Below are positions 18,504 through 27,319 of a DNA stretch of 40,856 bases, piece after piece. Both the position numbers and the translations under genes were made by a program. Source of the DNA: Wolbachia endosymbiont of Litomosoides brasiliensis. GTDB lineage: Bacteria; Pseudomonadota; Alphaproteobacteria; Rickettsiales; Anaplasmataceae. The stretch spans positions 1 through 40,856 of the forward strand of contig NZ_WQMO01000010.1 of the NCBI RefSeq assembly GCF_013366805.1. Direction: 5' to 3'. Below the pieces are notes generated by a model that saw only the letters and a program-made list of their open reading frames with translations, ran no database searches and had not been told where the DNA came from. The stretch's first letter is position 1. Each line of letters starts with the position of its first letter.

Positions 18504-18726
18504 ATGGGGGATAAAATGAATTGTTAAAGTACAAACTACGCAAAAGTCACTAAACGTGTTGCAACGCATATAGTTGACCACTTAATATTCCTAGTCTTTT
18601 GTTTATCATTTTTTTATTAGTTTCATTTATATTATCAGAAGAACCCCCTGCCACTTTTTTAATTATGTCTTTCTTGACACTGATACTGACCTTATATCAG
18701 AACAACATGAAATATTATAAAATTCT
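18504..18726 (+). pseudogene. RDD-family membrane protein gene, truncated by IS copy D
   Basis: A ribosome site (AGGAG, 18494-18498) precedes ATG 18504. The frame has a stop at codon 8, then reads NYAKVTKRVATHIVDHLIFL, continuing VFCLSFF, which resembles the R-x3-xxxD helix of RDD proteins. After a frame change it reads LLVSFILSEEPPATFLIMSF and LTLILTLYQNNMKYYKIL before running into the IS end. The rest of the gene is not found on the other side of the IS, so it was lost rather than simply interrupted. Family assignment rests on the first helix and the two-helix plan, so it is moderate. Confidence 0.5.
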
Positions 18727-19720
18727 ATACTAGTTCTCATTGTTAGCAGGTCTAGTAACATTGCAGAGTTGTTTAATTGTGGAGTGAGAAAGAGAGATAA
18801 TAAATTTGCACAAAGCGTTTTTAAGCAAAGCAATTGTATTATTGCCTTTATTGCGCAAAATGTTCTATAATATACAACCGAAATCCCTCAATAGGATTGA
18901 GCTTAGGTAAATATGGGGGTAGGTATATAACCTCGGTATTTTTGGGTACCTCTAAATTTTTGACTTATGCTGACTAGCACAATCCACGATAAGAAAGGCT
19001 TTATTTCTAGAATTAACTGCACTATAGAGATAAAAATTTTTTACCTAATTTTACTTTAACCCGTGTTCTAACACCTTTTTTTAATCATCCATGTCTAACT
19101 TTCGAATGTGTGCCAAACCGTGATTTATTAAAGAAAAATGACTCTTGTCCGGGATACTTACCGATAGTTTCATTGAGTTTTTTTAAACTCTTCTTGTCTA
19201 CCTTTGTCTTGTTTATTGTGAATTGGTCTTGGCGTAATATACGAAAACTTCATTTTTTGTCTATTATTAGACTTGCTGACGTTCAAGCCAAATTTTTCCT
19301 GGATTCTTGTTCTTATTTTTTTAATAGTAATATTATGGTTTTCTTGTATTTATGCTTCAACTTATTTAAATTGACTCTGATTCAATCTAGTTTTTCTATA
19401 ACGTTGGGGAGAGTAAACAATTTTTCTTCTCTTTCAAGTTTTAGTGCTTTATCCATGCAGTTAGTGCTGTTTTTGAAAGCAACATATTTTTTGCTGTGGC
19501 TGTTATACTATGCTTTTTTTTCTGCAATTACAGCATTTAGTTCTTTTGCAACATATGCGTTATTTTGCACTTCCTTCAGAATTTCTTTTGCTGATTCTAC
19601 GACTTTTTGATCCAATGATTTTGATCTTAATACCGTTTAAACCTCGCTATTTTACTTACTTTAGTGTGGCTTCTTTTCCATTACTGCCTATCCGTTCCTT
19701 ATACAGTGGGAATCGGTATG
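18727..19720 (-). mobile_element. IS630-like element copy D, internal deletion
   Basis: Minus-strand copy with both ends present (tatactagttctcattgtta at the left, cagtgggaatcggtatga at the right). It is about 100 bases shorter than B, C and G: between gataagaaaggcttta and tttctagaattaactgc it lacks the stretch that encodes the NTDCM...EQMLQYLRTQ segment in other copies. Frames are broken throughout. The 166-residue open frame on its plus strand is antisense and not a gene. Confidence 0.83.
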
Positions 19721-19721
19721 A

Positions 19722-21015
19722 GTCGAGTTATTTGAGCTCGTTGATCCACCATTTCTCGTTTTAAGCCTCTCTCTAATTGTGAAATTCTGCTGGTTTTAAT
19801 CACTCCTTCATGCAACAACCTCAGCTCTTGCTCTTTTTCTTTAGATTGAGCTTTTATGTTTTTAAGTTCATCTGCAAACTCTCACACAAAACTGTTCAAA
19901 ACCTATCGTTATATCATTTGTACTTGCCAAATGTTACGCTGCACTTGTAGGAAATTCTGCACTAGAGAGTTTGTAGTAGATCCTATTGGATCATCAACAT
20001 TACTCAATAAAGCGGTAACAATTGCATGGTTCATGAAACAATTACCTTCTACTAATTTTTTACATCATCTAAATTTTTTCTACTAATAGCATCGGTTAAT
20101 CGTTCTGTAATAGCTCGTTCAATTATTTGCTTCAATTGTATATTACGCTATATTGCAGGTATTGACTTTATTTGACTAAAGTCTAGATCTTTATGCTTTA
20201 TAGTTTTATCAATACTTCTTGCTTATCTTGTGTTATGCCCTCTAAACAAGATTTGATGACTGAACCAAGTGGTATTTCTATTTCTCCATTTGAGGCTTTT
20301 CTTCAGCAATTATGGTTAAGTTTTGCGTCCAATAGAGTTTTCACTAGATAAATGCTTCTGCTATATAGAGCATTCAATAATCGTTTCCTTCTTGGCTTTT
20401 TCAAATTTTAATCTTATTGTGTTCTTAAATCCTCTTGCAGTACGGCCTAGAGGGCCCTGTATTCATAATTTCTAATATCAGTTTTATATCTTGGTGCGTA
20501 AATAACATTTTTACTATGTCCTTAGCTCCAGGCTAGCAAGTAATATGCAAGGCTGTATTTTTTTCATATTAAAAGTTTTAATAGACTCCACTATACCATC
20601 GTATAAGTGACTTAAGTATACATGCTCACCTTGATCGTTCACACTATTTACAACTTGGTCATTATTACAGTATCTGTAATAACCTGGCCGTACCTCTGCT
20701 ACTTCTTGATCACAAAATAAATATATCAGACACCCAAATTGGTCTCTCCTCTGTCTTTGCTTATAATAAAAATTGCTTACTTTGAGTGTTAATATCGATA
20801 TTTCTGTTTTGTATAAGCAATTTAGTCATTTCTTTTAGTGTGGACTATTATTGCTAGCTATAGGGTGTTGGCAACAGACATCAAAGATGTCACACCTTCT
20901 TTATCAAATGCATTAACGCTAGCGCCTTCTGCTATAGCCCGTTTAAAATCTTCTAAATTTTCATTATCAATAGCCTGAAATAGCTTTTATAACCAGTAGT
21001 ACCTGTCCTATTGCT
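19722..21015 (-). pseudogene. Ankyrin-repeat/coiled-coil protein pseudogene
   Basis: On the minus strand from about 21000 downward the reading is KLFQAIDNENLEDFKRAIAE, then GASVNAFDKEGVTSLMSVAN, a clear ankyrin repeat, followed by a stop. Later pieces in shifted frames are LKEMTKLLIQNRNIDINTQ (ankyrin-like), VNDQGEHVYLSHLYDGIVES, then IKTFNMKKIQPCILLASLEL, then VEGNCFMNHAIVTALLSNVD. The C-terminal end is a charged coiled coil: VREFADELKNIKAQSKEKEQ, then ELRLLHEGVIKTSRISQLER, GLKREMVDQRAQITRL. The coiled coil runs straight into the right end of IS copy D, so the natural 3' end is probably missing. Many stops show it is dead. In life it was probably a host-interaction protein; that is inference from the repeat class. 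Confidence 0.72.
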
Positions 21016-21136
21016 GTGCATATCAAACCTACTGCAACAATCTACATATCACCATATAACAATAAAGAGAAAATAGCGATGAATCTCCCCTTCTTCTTTA
21101 AAAAGTGATCTTGTACATTTCCTATTTTTTAACTCT

Positions 21137-22090
21137 TTACTCACTTGCGCATTCTAGAAACTTCTCTGCATCAAGTGCAGCCATGCACCCTGTGCCTGCT
21201 GCAACCACTGCTTGGCGATATACCTTATCTTGAACATCACCTGCAGCAAATACCCCTGCTCTACTAGTTAAAGTTGTTCCAGGTTTTGTAATTATATAGC
21301 CTTGCTCATCCATTTCAACAAAACCTTTGAAAACACCTGTATTTGGTGTGTACCCAATTGCAATGAATACCCCATCCACTTTCAATTCTTGGATTTTATC
21401 AGTTTCCGTTGATCTAATTATAACATCAGTAACTTTCTTTGGATTCTCTTCTCCAAGAATTTGTTCTATGGCATGATTCCATATGACTTTTATTTTTTTA
21501 TTCGCAAAGATCCTGTCTTGCATTATCTTTTCCGCTCTCAATTTATTGCGCCTGTGTATTAATGTAACTTCTTTAGCAAATCTAGTTAAGAATATTGCCT
21601 CTTCAACGGCGGTGTTTCCGCCGCCAACCACAGCTACAATCTTGTTCCTAAAAAATGCACCATCACAAGTTGCACATGCTGAAATTCCGTAACCTTGAAA
21701 TTTCTTTTCACTCTCCAAATCAAGCCACTTTGCTTGTGCACCAACTGCAATTATAACTGCATTGGAATAGTAGTTATTGATATTACCAGAAGACCTAAAT
21801 CTATACTCATTATTTTCAAGCTGCTCAACACTCTTCATTTCGTCGTCTACTATTTTTGCTCCCATCTTTTCTGCATGCAACCTCATTTGTTCCATTAATT
21901 CTGGACCTTGTATTGAAACAAAACCAGGATAATTCTCAACATCCGTAGTAATCGCAAGCTGACCACCAGGCTGCATCCCTGTTACTAGAATTGGTTCTAA
22001 ATTTGCACGTGCTGCATATATAGCAGCAGCGTAACCAGCTGCTCCAGACCCAATAATAAGAACTTTTGTACCAAACTTATAATTCTTCAC
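21137..22090 (-). CDS. trxB: Thioredoxin-disulfide reductase
   Basis: FAD enzyme that reduces thioredoxin with NADPH in the cytoplasm. The 317 residues carry the FAD site GSGAAGYAAAIYAARANLEP, GGQLAITTDVENYPGF, the redox-active disulfide SACATCDGAFF, the NADPH site VVGGGNTAVEEAIFLTRFA and the C-terminal FAD motif GVFAAGDVQDKVYRQAVVAAG. The start is a GTG at 22090 lying inside the last codons of the upstream peroxiredoxin gene (14-base overlap), so translation is probably coupled and the two proteins made together. No later in-frame start would keep the first FAD strand. Confidence 0.95.
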   Translation of the reverse strand: MKNYKFGTKVLIIGSGAAGYAAAIYAARANLEPILVTGMQPGGQLAITTDVENYPGFVSIQGPELMEQMRLHAEKMGAKIVDDEMKSVEQLENNEYRFRSSGNINNYYSNAVIIAVGAQAKWLDLESEKKFQGYGISACATCDGAFFRNKIVAVVGGGNTAVEEAIFLTRFAKEVTLIHRRNKLRAEKIMQDRIFANKKIKVIWNHAIEQILGEENPKKVTDVIIRSTETDKIQELKVDGVFIAIGYTPNTGVFKGFVEMDEQGYIITKPGTTLTSRAGVFAAGDVQDKVYRQAVVAAGTGCMAALDAEKFLECASE

Positions 22091-22676
22091 TGTATGAGTT
22101 TAGATAATCAGCCACTCCTTCATCACTTGCCTGCATTGCTGGTTTGCCTTTCTTCCACCCAGCTGGACACACTTCACCATACTCTTCGTTATGTTTAATT
22201 GCATCAACAATTCTAATAAATTCATCTATATTACGCCCTAAAGGCAAATCGTTTGTTGATTGATGACGCACAATAAACTTATCATCAATAACAAAAGTTG
22301 CCCTCAGTGCAACTGAGTCATCATATAATACTCCATAGTTTCTTGATATAGATTTTTTGATATCAGACACTAAAGTATAGCTAATTTCTCCGATACCGCC
22401 ATCACTAACTGAAGTTTTTCGCCATTGGTAATGTGAGAATTTTGAATCTACACTTATTCCCATTACTTCAATATCACGCTTTGCAAACTCACTTATTCTA
22501 TTATTTAATGATATCAATTCAGTTGGACAAACAAAAGTAAAATCAAGTGGGTAGAAAAGAAGGACAGCATATTTACCTTTTATGTGCTCACTCAGACAGA
22601 AGTTATCAACTATTTCTCCGTCAGGAAGAACAGCTGGAGCAGTAAAATCGATAGCAGATTTTGTTACAAGATTCAT
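22077..22676 (-). CDS. 2-Cys peroxiredoxin (AhpC/Prx1 type)
   Basis: Reduces hydrogen peroxide and organic peroxides. The 199 residues hold the peroxidatic Cys50 in DFTFVCPTEL, the catalytic Arg region (LRATFVIDD) and the resolving Cys170 in EVCPAGWKKGKPAM, followed by the C-terminal YLNSYSEEL segment. The GGIGEISY stretch resembles the GGLG loop of sensitive, regulable typical 2-Cys enzymes. It overlaps trxB, which fits a peroxiredoxin-thioredoxin-reductase unit for peroxide defence; the thioredoxin itself is not in the window. A promoter is visible upstream at 22708-22736. Confidence 0.94.
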   Translation of the reverse strand: MNLVTKSAIDFTAPAVLPDGEIVDNFCLSEHIKGKYAVLLFYPLDFTFVCPTELISLNNRISEFAKRDIEVMGISVDSKFSHYQWRKTSVSDGGIGEISYTLVSDIKKSISRNYGVLYDDSVALRATFVIDDKFIVRHQSTNDLPLGRNIDEFIRIVDAIKHNEEYGEVCPAGWKKGKPAMQASDEGVADYLNSYSEEL

Positions 22677-22707
22677 AATTAACCTAGTTCATTTTAAAAT
22701 ATCTTTA

Positions 22708-22736
22708 ATTTTACTCTTTGAGAAGTTTGCATGCAA
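22708..22736 (-). promoter_or_regulatory. Promoter of the peroxiredoxin-trxB operon
   Basis: On the minus strand TTGCAT (22736-22731), a 17-base spacer and TAAAAT (22713-22708), about 31 bases before the start codon at 22676. Spacing is ideal, and both boxes match four or five of six consensus positions. Confidence 0.55.
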
Positions 22737-22758
22737 GTTTTCTTTAGCTTTGCCCGTC

Positions 22759-23136
22759 TAATACCAATTCCCACTGTATTAAGGAGCGAATAGATAATAA
22801 TGGAAAAGGTTGAAATGACGCTGAAATCAAAATTGTTGGATGAAAAGGCTGTGTAGTCAGCAAAAGAAATATTGAAGGAGTGCAAAATAACGCATATGTT
22901 GCAAAAAAACTAAATGCTGTAATTGCAGTAAAAAAGCACAGTATAATAGGACGTAGTAAAAATATGTTGCATTTTAATAACAGTGCTAACTGCATGAATA
23001 AAGCACTTAAAATTTGGAAGAGAAGAAAATGTTTACTCCCTCTCAAGGTTGTAGAGAAACTAGATTAAATCAGAGTTAATTTGAACAAGTTGAAATATGG
23101 ATACAAGAAAACCTTAATATTACCATTAAAGAAATG
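22759..23136 (+). mobile_element. IS630-like element copy E, 5' part
   Basis: Plus-strand left portion of a copy, from the intact terminal repeat ataccaattcccactgt at 22761 through the helix-turn-helix region (YVAKKLNAVIAVKKHSI) to a break after aaagaaatga. It is cut there by the left end of copy F, which lies in the opposite orientation. The matching right end of copy E is at 24238-24292. About 650 bases of the element's middle are missing. Confidence 0.8.
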
Positions 23137-24237
23137 ATATCAATTCTCATTATTAATAGGTCGAATAAGTGACATTGCAGAGTTGTTTAATTGTGGAGTG
23201 AGAAAGAGAGGTAATAAATTTGCACAAAGTGCTCTTAAGCAAGGCAATTATATTATAGACTTTATTATGTAAAATATTCTGTCTTGTATACAACCAAAGT
23301 CTCTCAATAGGATTGAGCTCGGGTGAGTATGGTGGTAGGTATATGATCTCGATATTTTTAGGTAATTTAAAATTTTTTTACTTATGCTAATTAGCGCATA
23401 CATGATAGGAAGGGCTTCTTGTGTTCTTAAATATTGCGGCATTTGTTCAAGAGATATATTCATACAATCAGTGTTGACATTCGGTGCAAACAAGCTGGGC
23501 TTTCCATTTCTAGGGTTAACTTTACCGCAGGGGTAAAAGTTTTGTCTACATAATTTTACTTTCAACCTGTATTCTAACGCCCTTTTTAAACCGCCTGCGT
23601 CCAACTTTCGAATGTGTGCCAATCTGTGATTCATCGAATAAAAATAATTCCTGTTCAGGATGCTTATCAATAGTCTCAATTAAGTTTTTTAAAAAACTCT
23701 TTCTGTCTACCTTTGTCTTATTTATTGCGAGTTGGTCTTGACGTAATATACGAAAATTTCATTTTTGCATATTACGATATACTGTGAATTTGATGACATT
23801 CAAGCCAAGTTTTTCCTGAATTCTTATCTCATTTCTTAATAGTAATATTGGGGTTTTCTTGTATCTATACTTCAACTTGTTCAAATTAACTCTGATTTAA
23901 TCTAGTTTTCCCACAACATTGAGAGGGAGCAAACGTTTTTTTCTCTTCCAAATTTTAAGTACTTTATTCATACAGTTAGTGCTGTTATTAAAATGCAACA
24001 TATTTTTACTACGTCCTGTTATACTGTACTTTTTTGCTGCAATTACAGCATTTAGTTTTTTTGCAACGTATGCGTTATTTTGTACTTTCTTCAGTACTTC
24101 CTTTGCTGATTCCACAACTTTTTCATGTAATGATTTTGATTTCAATGTCATTGTCATTTAAACCTCGCTATTTTGCTTGCTTCAATATGGCTTCTTTTTC
24201 ATTGTTGTCTATACGTTACTTGTACAGTAGGAATTGA
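23137..24237 (-). mobile_element. IS630-like element copy F, nested in copy E, dead
   Basis: Minus-strand copy of about 1.1 kb, complete from end to end (tatcaattctcattatta to tgtacagtaggaattgat). The N-terminal transposase piece at 23897-24157 keeps 86 codons open (ESAKEVLKKVQNNAYVAKKL, NAVIAAKKYSITGRSKN). A second open piece at 23248-23679 covers HRLAHIRKLDAGGLKRALEY and NTDCMNISLEQMPQYLRTQE. The segment around the catalytic Glu is in a third frame. It therefore needs several repairs to encode a transposase. Confidence 0.83.
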
Positions 24238-24292
24238 TTGAACAGCTCTACAATGTCACTTATTTGACTTGCCAACAGTAAGAATTGGTATA
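24238..24292 (+). mobile_element. IS630-like element copy E, 3' end
   Basis: The stretch aacagctctacaatgtcact, continuing to agaattggtata, matches the right end of plus-strand copies B, C and G (aacaattctgtaatgtcact and so on). It directly follows copy F, so E and F form an antiparallel nest. Confidence 0.75.
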
Positions 24293-24602
24293 AATTGCAG
24301 CATTTAGCGCTTAAAAAAGTTCCAATACAGAAAATAAATATTAAACGGAGATCTTTTGCCCTTTCCTTGCTTTAATAAATTTCTTGAGTATTTATGGCTA
24401 ACATGAAGCCAATTTGTTAAACACAACAAATGGTGTCAGTTACTCGTATGACATTCTGGCGATTTGGAAATCTTTATTTCCGCAAAGAATGCAACTGATT
24501 TCTTGCACAAAAAAACCTACATTTTTAACATGCAATGAGAACATTTTCGTTGTGATTAAGATTTCTGATGTGTATATTAATAAATCTTATTTTCAATAAG
24601 CA
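24293..24602. other. Intergenic gap before the beta-propeller gene
   Basis: No gene supported. It holds the second copy of the short diverged repeat (24353-24395, compare 11056-11100). A weak TTG-started frame at 24414-24599 has no ribosome site and no recognisable composition. The promoter of the next gene should lie near its end, but I could not pick one with confidence. Confidence 0.4.
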
Positions 24603-25712
24603 GTGAAAGTAATTATTGTTATGGTAGTGTTATTGTGTAGCAGCTACACAATGGCAAGTGAACGAATCAGTCTAGTGGATAAAAGATTATCCCAAGGGTA
24701 TGTAGCCCCAGTGCTCACAGAGAATAGTGTTATTCTGGCAGATAAGCATGGTACCTTGTATTCCTTTGATATTGACAACTCAAGGGTTATGAACTGGAAA
24801 TTACACCTTCCATACAGAAAAAAGATTGGTAACATGAGCCTATCGCGTTATGGAAGAAATATTTTCTTTGTAGTAGATAACGTTCTGCACGCAATAGATG
24901 CAAAAACTGGTGAGATCCAATGGGAAAAAGAGCTGAGAGCTCCTGCGAGGGGAAAAGTAGTAGTAATAGATAATAAATTGATAACTTTGACTATTGATAA
25001 CTATCTGCATGCATTTGATGTAAAAGATGGCAGTGCTACTTGGATTTACCAAAATGGTATTAATGAGATTCGAGGTTTATACTCCATATCGCCAGCAATT
25101 TCCAATAATAAAATAATAGCGCCGTTTTCAAACGGTGAACTAATAGCCTTTAATGAAGATGGTAAAAAATTGTGGAGCCAAAAATTGTCTACGAACCTTT
25201 TGGATACACCATTCACAGATATAACTACCACACCAAGAGTGTGTGAAAATGTTTTAATAGCTACAAATAACTCTTATATTTATGGTATTGATGTAGAATC
25301 AGGAAATATTTTATGGTCCAAGCCACTAGAGGTGAAAAGTATATCAGACATTGAGTCATGTTATAGTCCGCTTGTCCCTGTAAAGGAACAAAAAGCCGGT
25401 GGTAGAATTTTTGTAGTGACTAAAGACAACAAAATAATCTGTATTGATATACAGAGTGGAGAAGTAATCTGGACGTCTGATTTAATAGAGAATACGCAAT
25501 TATTTGCTCCAACTATGTATGCTCATACGCTATGGGTTACAAGTAATAAAGGGTCAGTGTTTGCTTTTCTTAAATCTGGAAGTATAGAAGAAACTATTAA
25601 AATACCGGGCAATGTGTTTCATACTCCAGTGTTTGCCCATGGTAAGGTATACGTAACAACTGAAGGAAATGGCGTTTATTCTTTAGAAAATAGGTTTGTT
25701 TTTTATGATTGA
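24603..25712 (+). CDS. PQQ-type beta-propeller protein, BamB-like
   Basis: A 369-residue exported protein from a GTG start. A short hydrophobic leader (VIIVMVVLLCSSYTMA) precedes repeated blade motifs of the PQQ-enzyme-repeat class: LYSFDIDNSRVMNWKL, LHAIDAKTGEIQWEKELRAP, LHAFDVKDGSATWIYQ, IYGIDVESGNILWSKPLE, IICIDIQSGEVIWTSDL. Single-domain propellers of this size in Gram-negatives are typically BamB, the lipoprotein of the outer-membrane beta-barrel assembly machine. The leader has a Cys but no good lipobox (VLLC), so lipidation is doubtful and I call it BamB-like. Its last eight bases overlap the start of the following lpd gene, so the two are translated together. Confidence 0.75.
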   Translation: MKVIIVMVVLLCSSYTMASERISLVDKRLSQGYVAPVLTENSVILADKHGTLYSFDIDNSRVMNWKLHLPYRKKIGNMSLSRYGRNIFFVVDNVLHAIDAKTGEIQWEKELRAPARGKVVVIDNKLITLTIDNYLHAFDVKDGSATWIYQNGINEIRGLYSISPAISNNKIIAPFSNGELIAFNEDGKKLWSQKLSTNLLDTPFTDITTTPRVCENVLIATNNSYIYGIDVESGNILWSKPLEVKSISDIESCYSPLVPVKEQKAGGRIFVVTKDNKIICIDIQSGEVIWTSDLIENTQLFAPTMYAHTLWVTSNKGSVFAFLKSGSIEETIKIPGNVFHTPVFAHGKVYVTTEGNGVYSLENRFVFYD

Positions 25713-27093
25713 TTATGATTTGATTGTTATAGGTGGTGGTCCAAGTGGCTATAAGTGTGCTATTACTGCTGCAAAACTTGGATTAAAAGTTGCTTGCATA
25801 GATAGAAATAGTATTTTTGGTGGCACGTGTTTGCGAGTTGGATGTATACCCTCTAAAGCATTACTTTATTCCTCCTATCAGTATGTTCGTACGAAAAATA
25901 GCCTACTGGAGCTTGGCATAAAAACCAAAGATGTAAGTTTTAACCTAAAAGAAATGCTAGAATACAAGGATGCCAGAGTTCAAGAGCTTGGAAAAGGTAT
26001 AGATTACCTGTTTAATCTTCATAAAATCGCTAAAATAAACGGTCTTGGAAAAATTACTTCTTTTGATCGAAATAACCTTGAAGTTTCAGTTGAGGACAAG
26101 GTATTGAAGACAAAAAACATAGTGATTGCAACCGGTTCAGACGTCAGTTCTTTACCAGAAATTAACATAGATGAGAAAAATATTATTTCGTCTACTGGTA
26201 TATTATTCTTAACTAAAGTGCCAAAAAGGCTTGTTGTAATTGGAGCTGGGGCAATAGGGCTTGAAATGTCTTCCGTATGGAGCAGGCTAGGGTCTGAAGT
26301 TACTGTAGTGGAATTTCTTGATAGGATTGCTGCAACAATGGATAGAGAATTAAGTAAGTCTTTGCTTTCTAGTCTACAAAAACAAGGAATAAAATTTTTG
26401 CTTAGCACTAAAGTTGAGGAAGTAAAGCAAAATAGTAATTCTTTGAGTGTGAAAGTTTGCTCTGTTAAAGATGATCAAACAAGCACTATAGAGACTGATA
26501 AGGTGCTCATTGCAGTAGGACGTAAGCCATACACTGAAGGTCTTGGTATCGACGAAAAAATAGAGAAAGATAACTATGGTTTTATTCAAGTCAACAATAG
26601 ATATGAAACTAACATGGAAGGGATATTTGCTGTTGGTGATGTGATTAATGGAACAATGCTTGCTCATAAAGCAGAAGAAGAAGGAGTGGCAATTGCAGAG
26701 ATAATAGCTGGGCAATCCCCTTGCGTTAATTATGAAATCATACCTTTGGTCATTTATACTTACCCTGCAGTTTCTTCAATTGGCAAGACCGAAGAGGAAC
26801 TGAAAAGTGCTGGTCGAAAGTATAAAGTTGGTAAATGTCAATTTGCTGCAAACGGCAGAGCAAAAATTACTGGTGATGCTGAAGGATTCGTAAAAGTGCT
26901 AGCTTGCAACACAACAGATACAATATTAGGAGTGCATGTCATAGGTACATATGCCGATATGCTAATTAATGAAGCAGCGGTGGCAATGGCATATGGTGCA
27001 GCAGCAGAGGATATATATAGAATTTGTCACTCTCATCCTGATATAAATGAAGCTTTCCGTGATGCGTGCATAGATGCTTTCTTTAAAAAGTAA
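25705..27093 (+). CDS. lpdA: Dihydrolipoyl dehydrogenase (E3), first paralogue
   Basis: Flavoenzyme that reoxidises dihydrolipoamide of the 2-oxoacid dehydrogenase complexes with NAD. The 462 residues from the ATG at 25705 contain the FAD motif IGGGPSGYKCAITAAKLG, the redox disulfide GGTCLRVGCIPSKALL, the NAD site VVIGAGAIGLEMSSVWSRLG, the FAD motif GIFAVGDVINGTMLAHKAEEEG and the catalytic His-Glu pair CHSHPDINEAF. A TTG nine bases upstream is an alternative start. The CLRVGCIPSKALL form resembles E3 of the 2-oxoglutarate dehydrogenase complex, but the assignment between complexes is inference. It is coupled to the BamB-like gene by an overlap. Confidence 0.94.
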   Translation: MIDYDLIVIGGGPSGYKCAITAAKLGLKVACIDRNSIFGGTCLRVGCIPSKALLYSSYQYVRTKNSLLELGIKTKDVSFNLKEMLEYKDARVQELGKGIDYLFNLHKIAKINGLGKITSFDRNNLEVSVEDKVLKTKNIVIATGSDVSSLPEINIDEKNIISSTGILFLTKVPKRLVVIGAGAIGLEMSSVWSRLGSEVTVVEFLDRIAATMDRELSKSLLSSLQKQGIKFLLSTKVEEVKQNSNSLSVKVCSVKDDQTSTIETDKVLIAVGRKPYTEGLGIDEKIEKDNYGFIQVNNRYETNMEGIFAVGDVINGTMLAHKAEEEGVAIAEIIAGQSPCVNYEIIPLVIYTYPAVSSIGKTEEELKSAGRKYKVGKCQFAANGRAKITGDAEGFVKVLACNTTDTILGVHVIGTYADMLINEAAVAMAYGAAAEDIYRICHSHPDINEAFRDACIDAFFKK

Positions 27094-27319
27094 CTGTGGA
27101 CTTAGGTCCAATCATTGAAAGTTGGCATGAGTAGCTAAGATGTTGTAGGTCTTATTCACCAACACTTTAGGATTATACATGAGAGATTTGAAAGATTTGA
27201 TCAATTTCCTTGGTACTCACGTTGGTGAAGAAGTAAATTTTGGTTCTTTGGAAAAATTGGGTATTGCCTAAGCTCGGAAGTTGGTTTTTGCTATGCAAGA
27301 GGTGTGGACGCAAAATCTA
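27094..27319 (+). other. Gap with unassigned coding-like remnants
   Basis: Just after lpdA a small inverted repeat (tggac-ttag-gtcca, 27097-27110) could form a hairpin but has no T-run. A short frame from 27179 reads MRDLKDLINFLGTHVGEEVN, then FGSLEKLGIA, and stops; a shifted frame then reads SEVGFCYARGVDAKSNANF up to the left end of IS copy G. It looks like a truncated gene I cannot identify. Confidence 0.3.

Noticed and set aside
19110-19764. Long plus-strand open frames (166 and 84 residues) within IS copy D, with like frames in copies F and H
   Set aside because: They are antisense to the transposase relic, recur only inside copies of the element and are rich in Phe, Leu and Ser as expected for the opposite strand of AT-rich coding DNA.
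24414-24599. 61-residue frame before the beta-propeller gene
   Set aside because: It starts at TTG without a ribosome site, lies in repeat-like intergenic sequence and resembles nothing I recognise.
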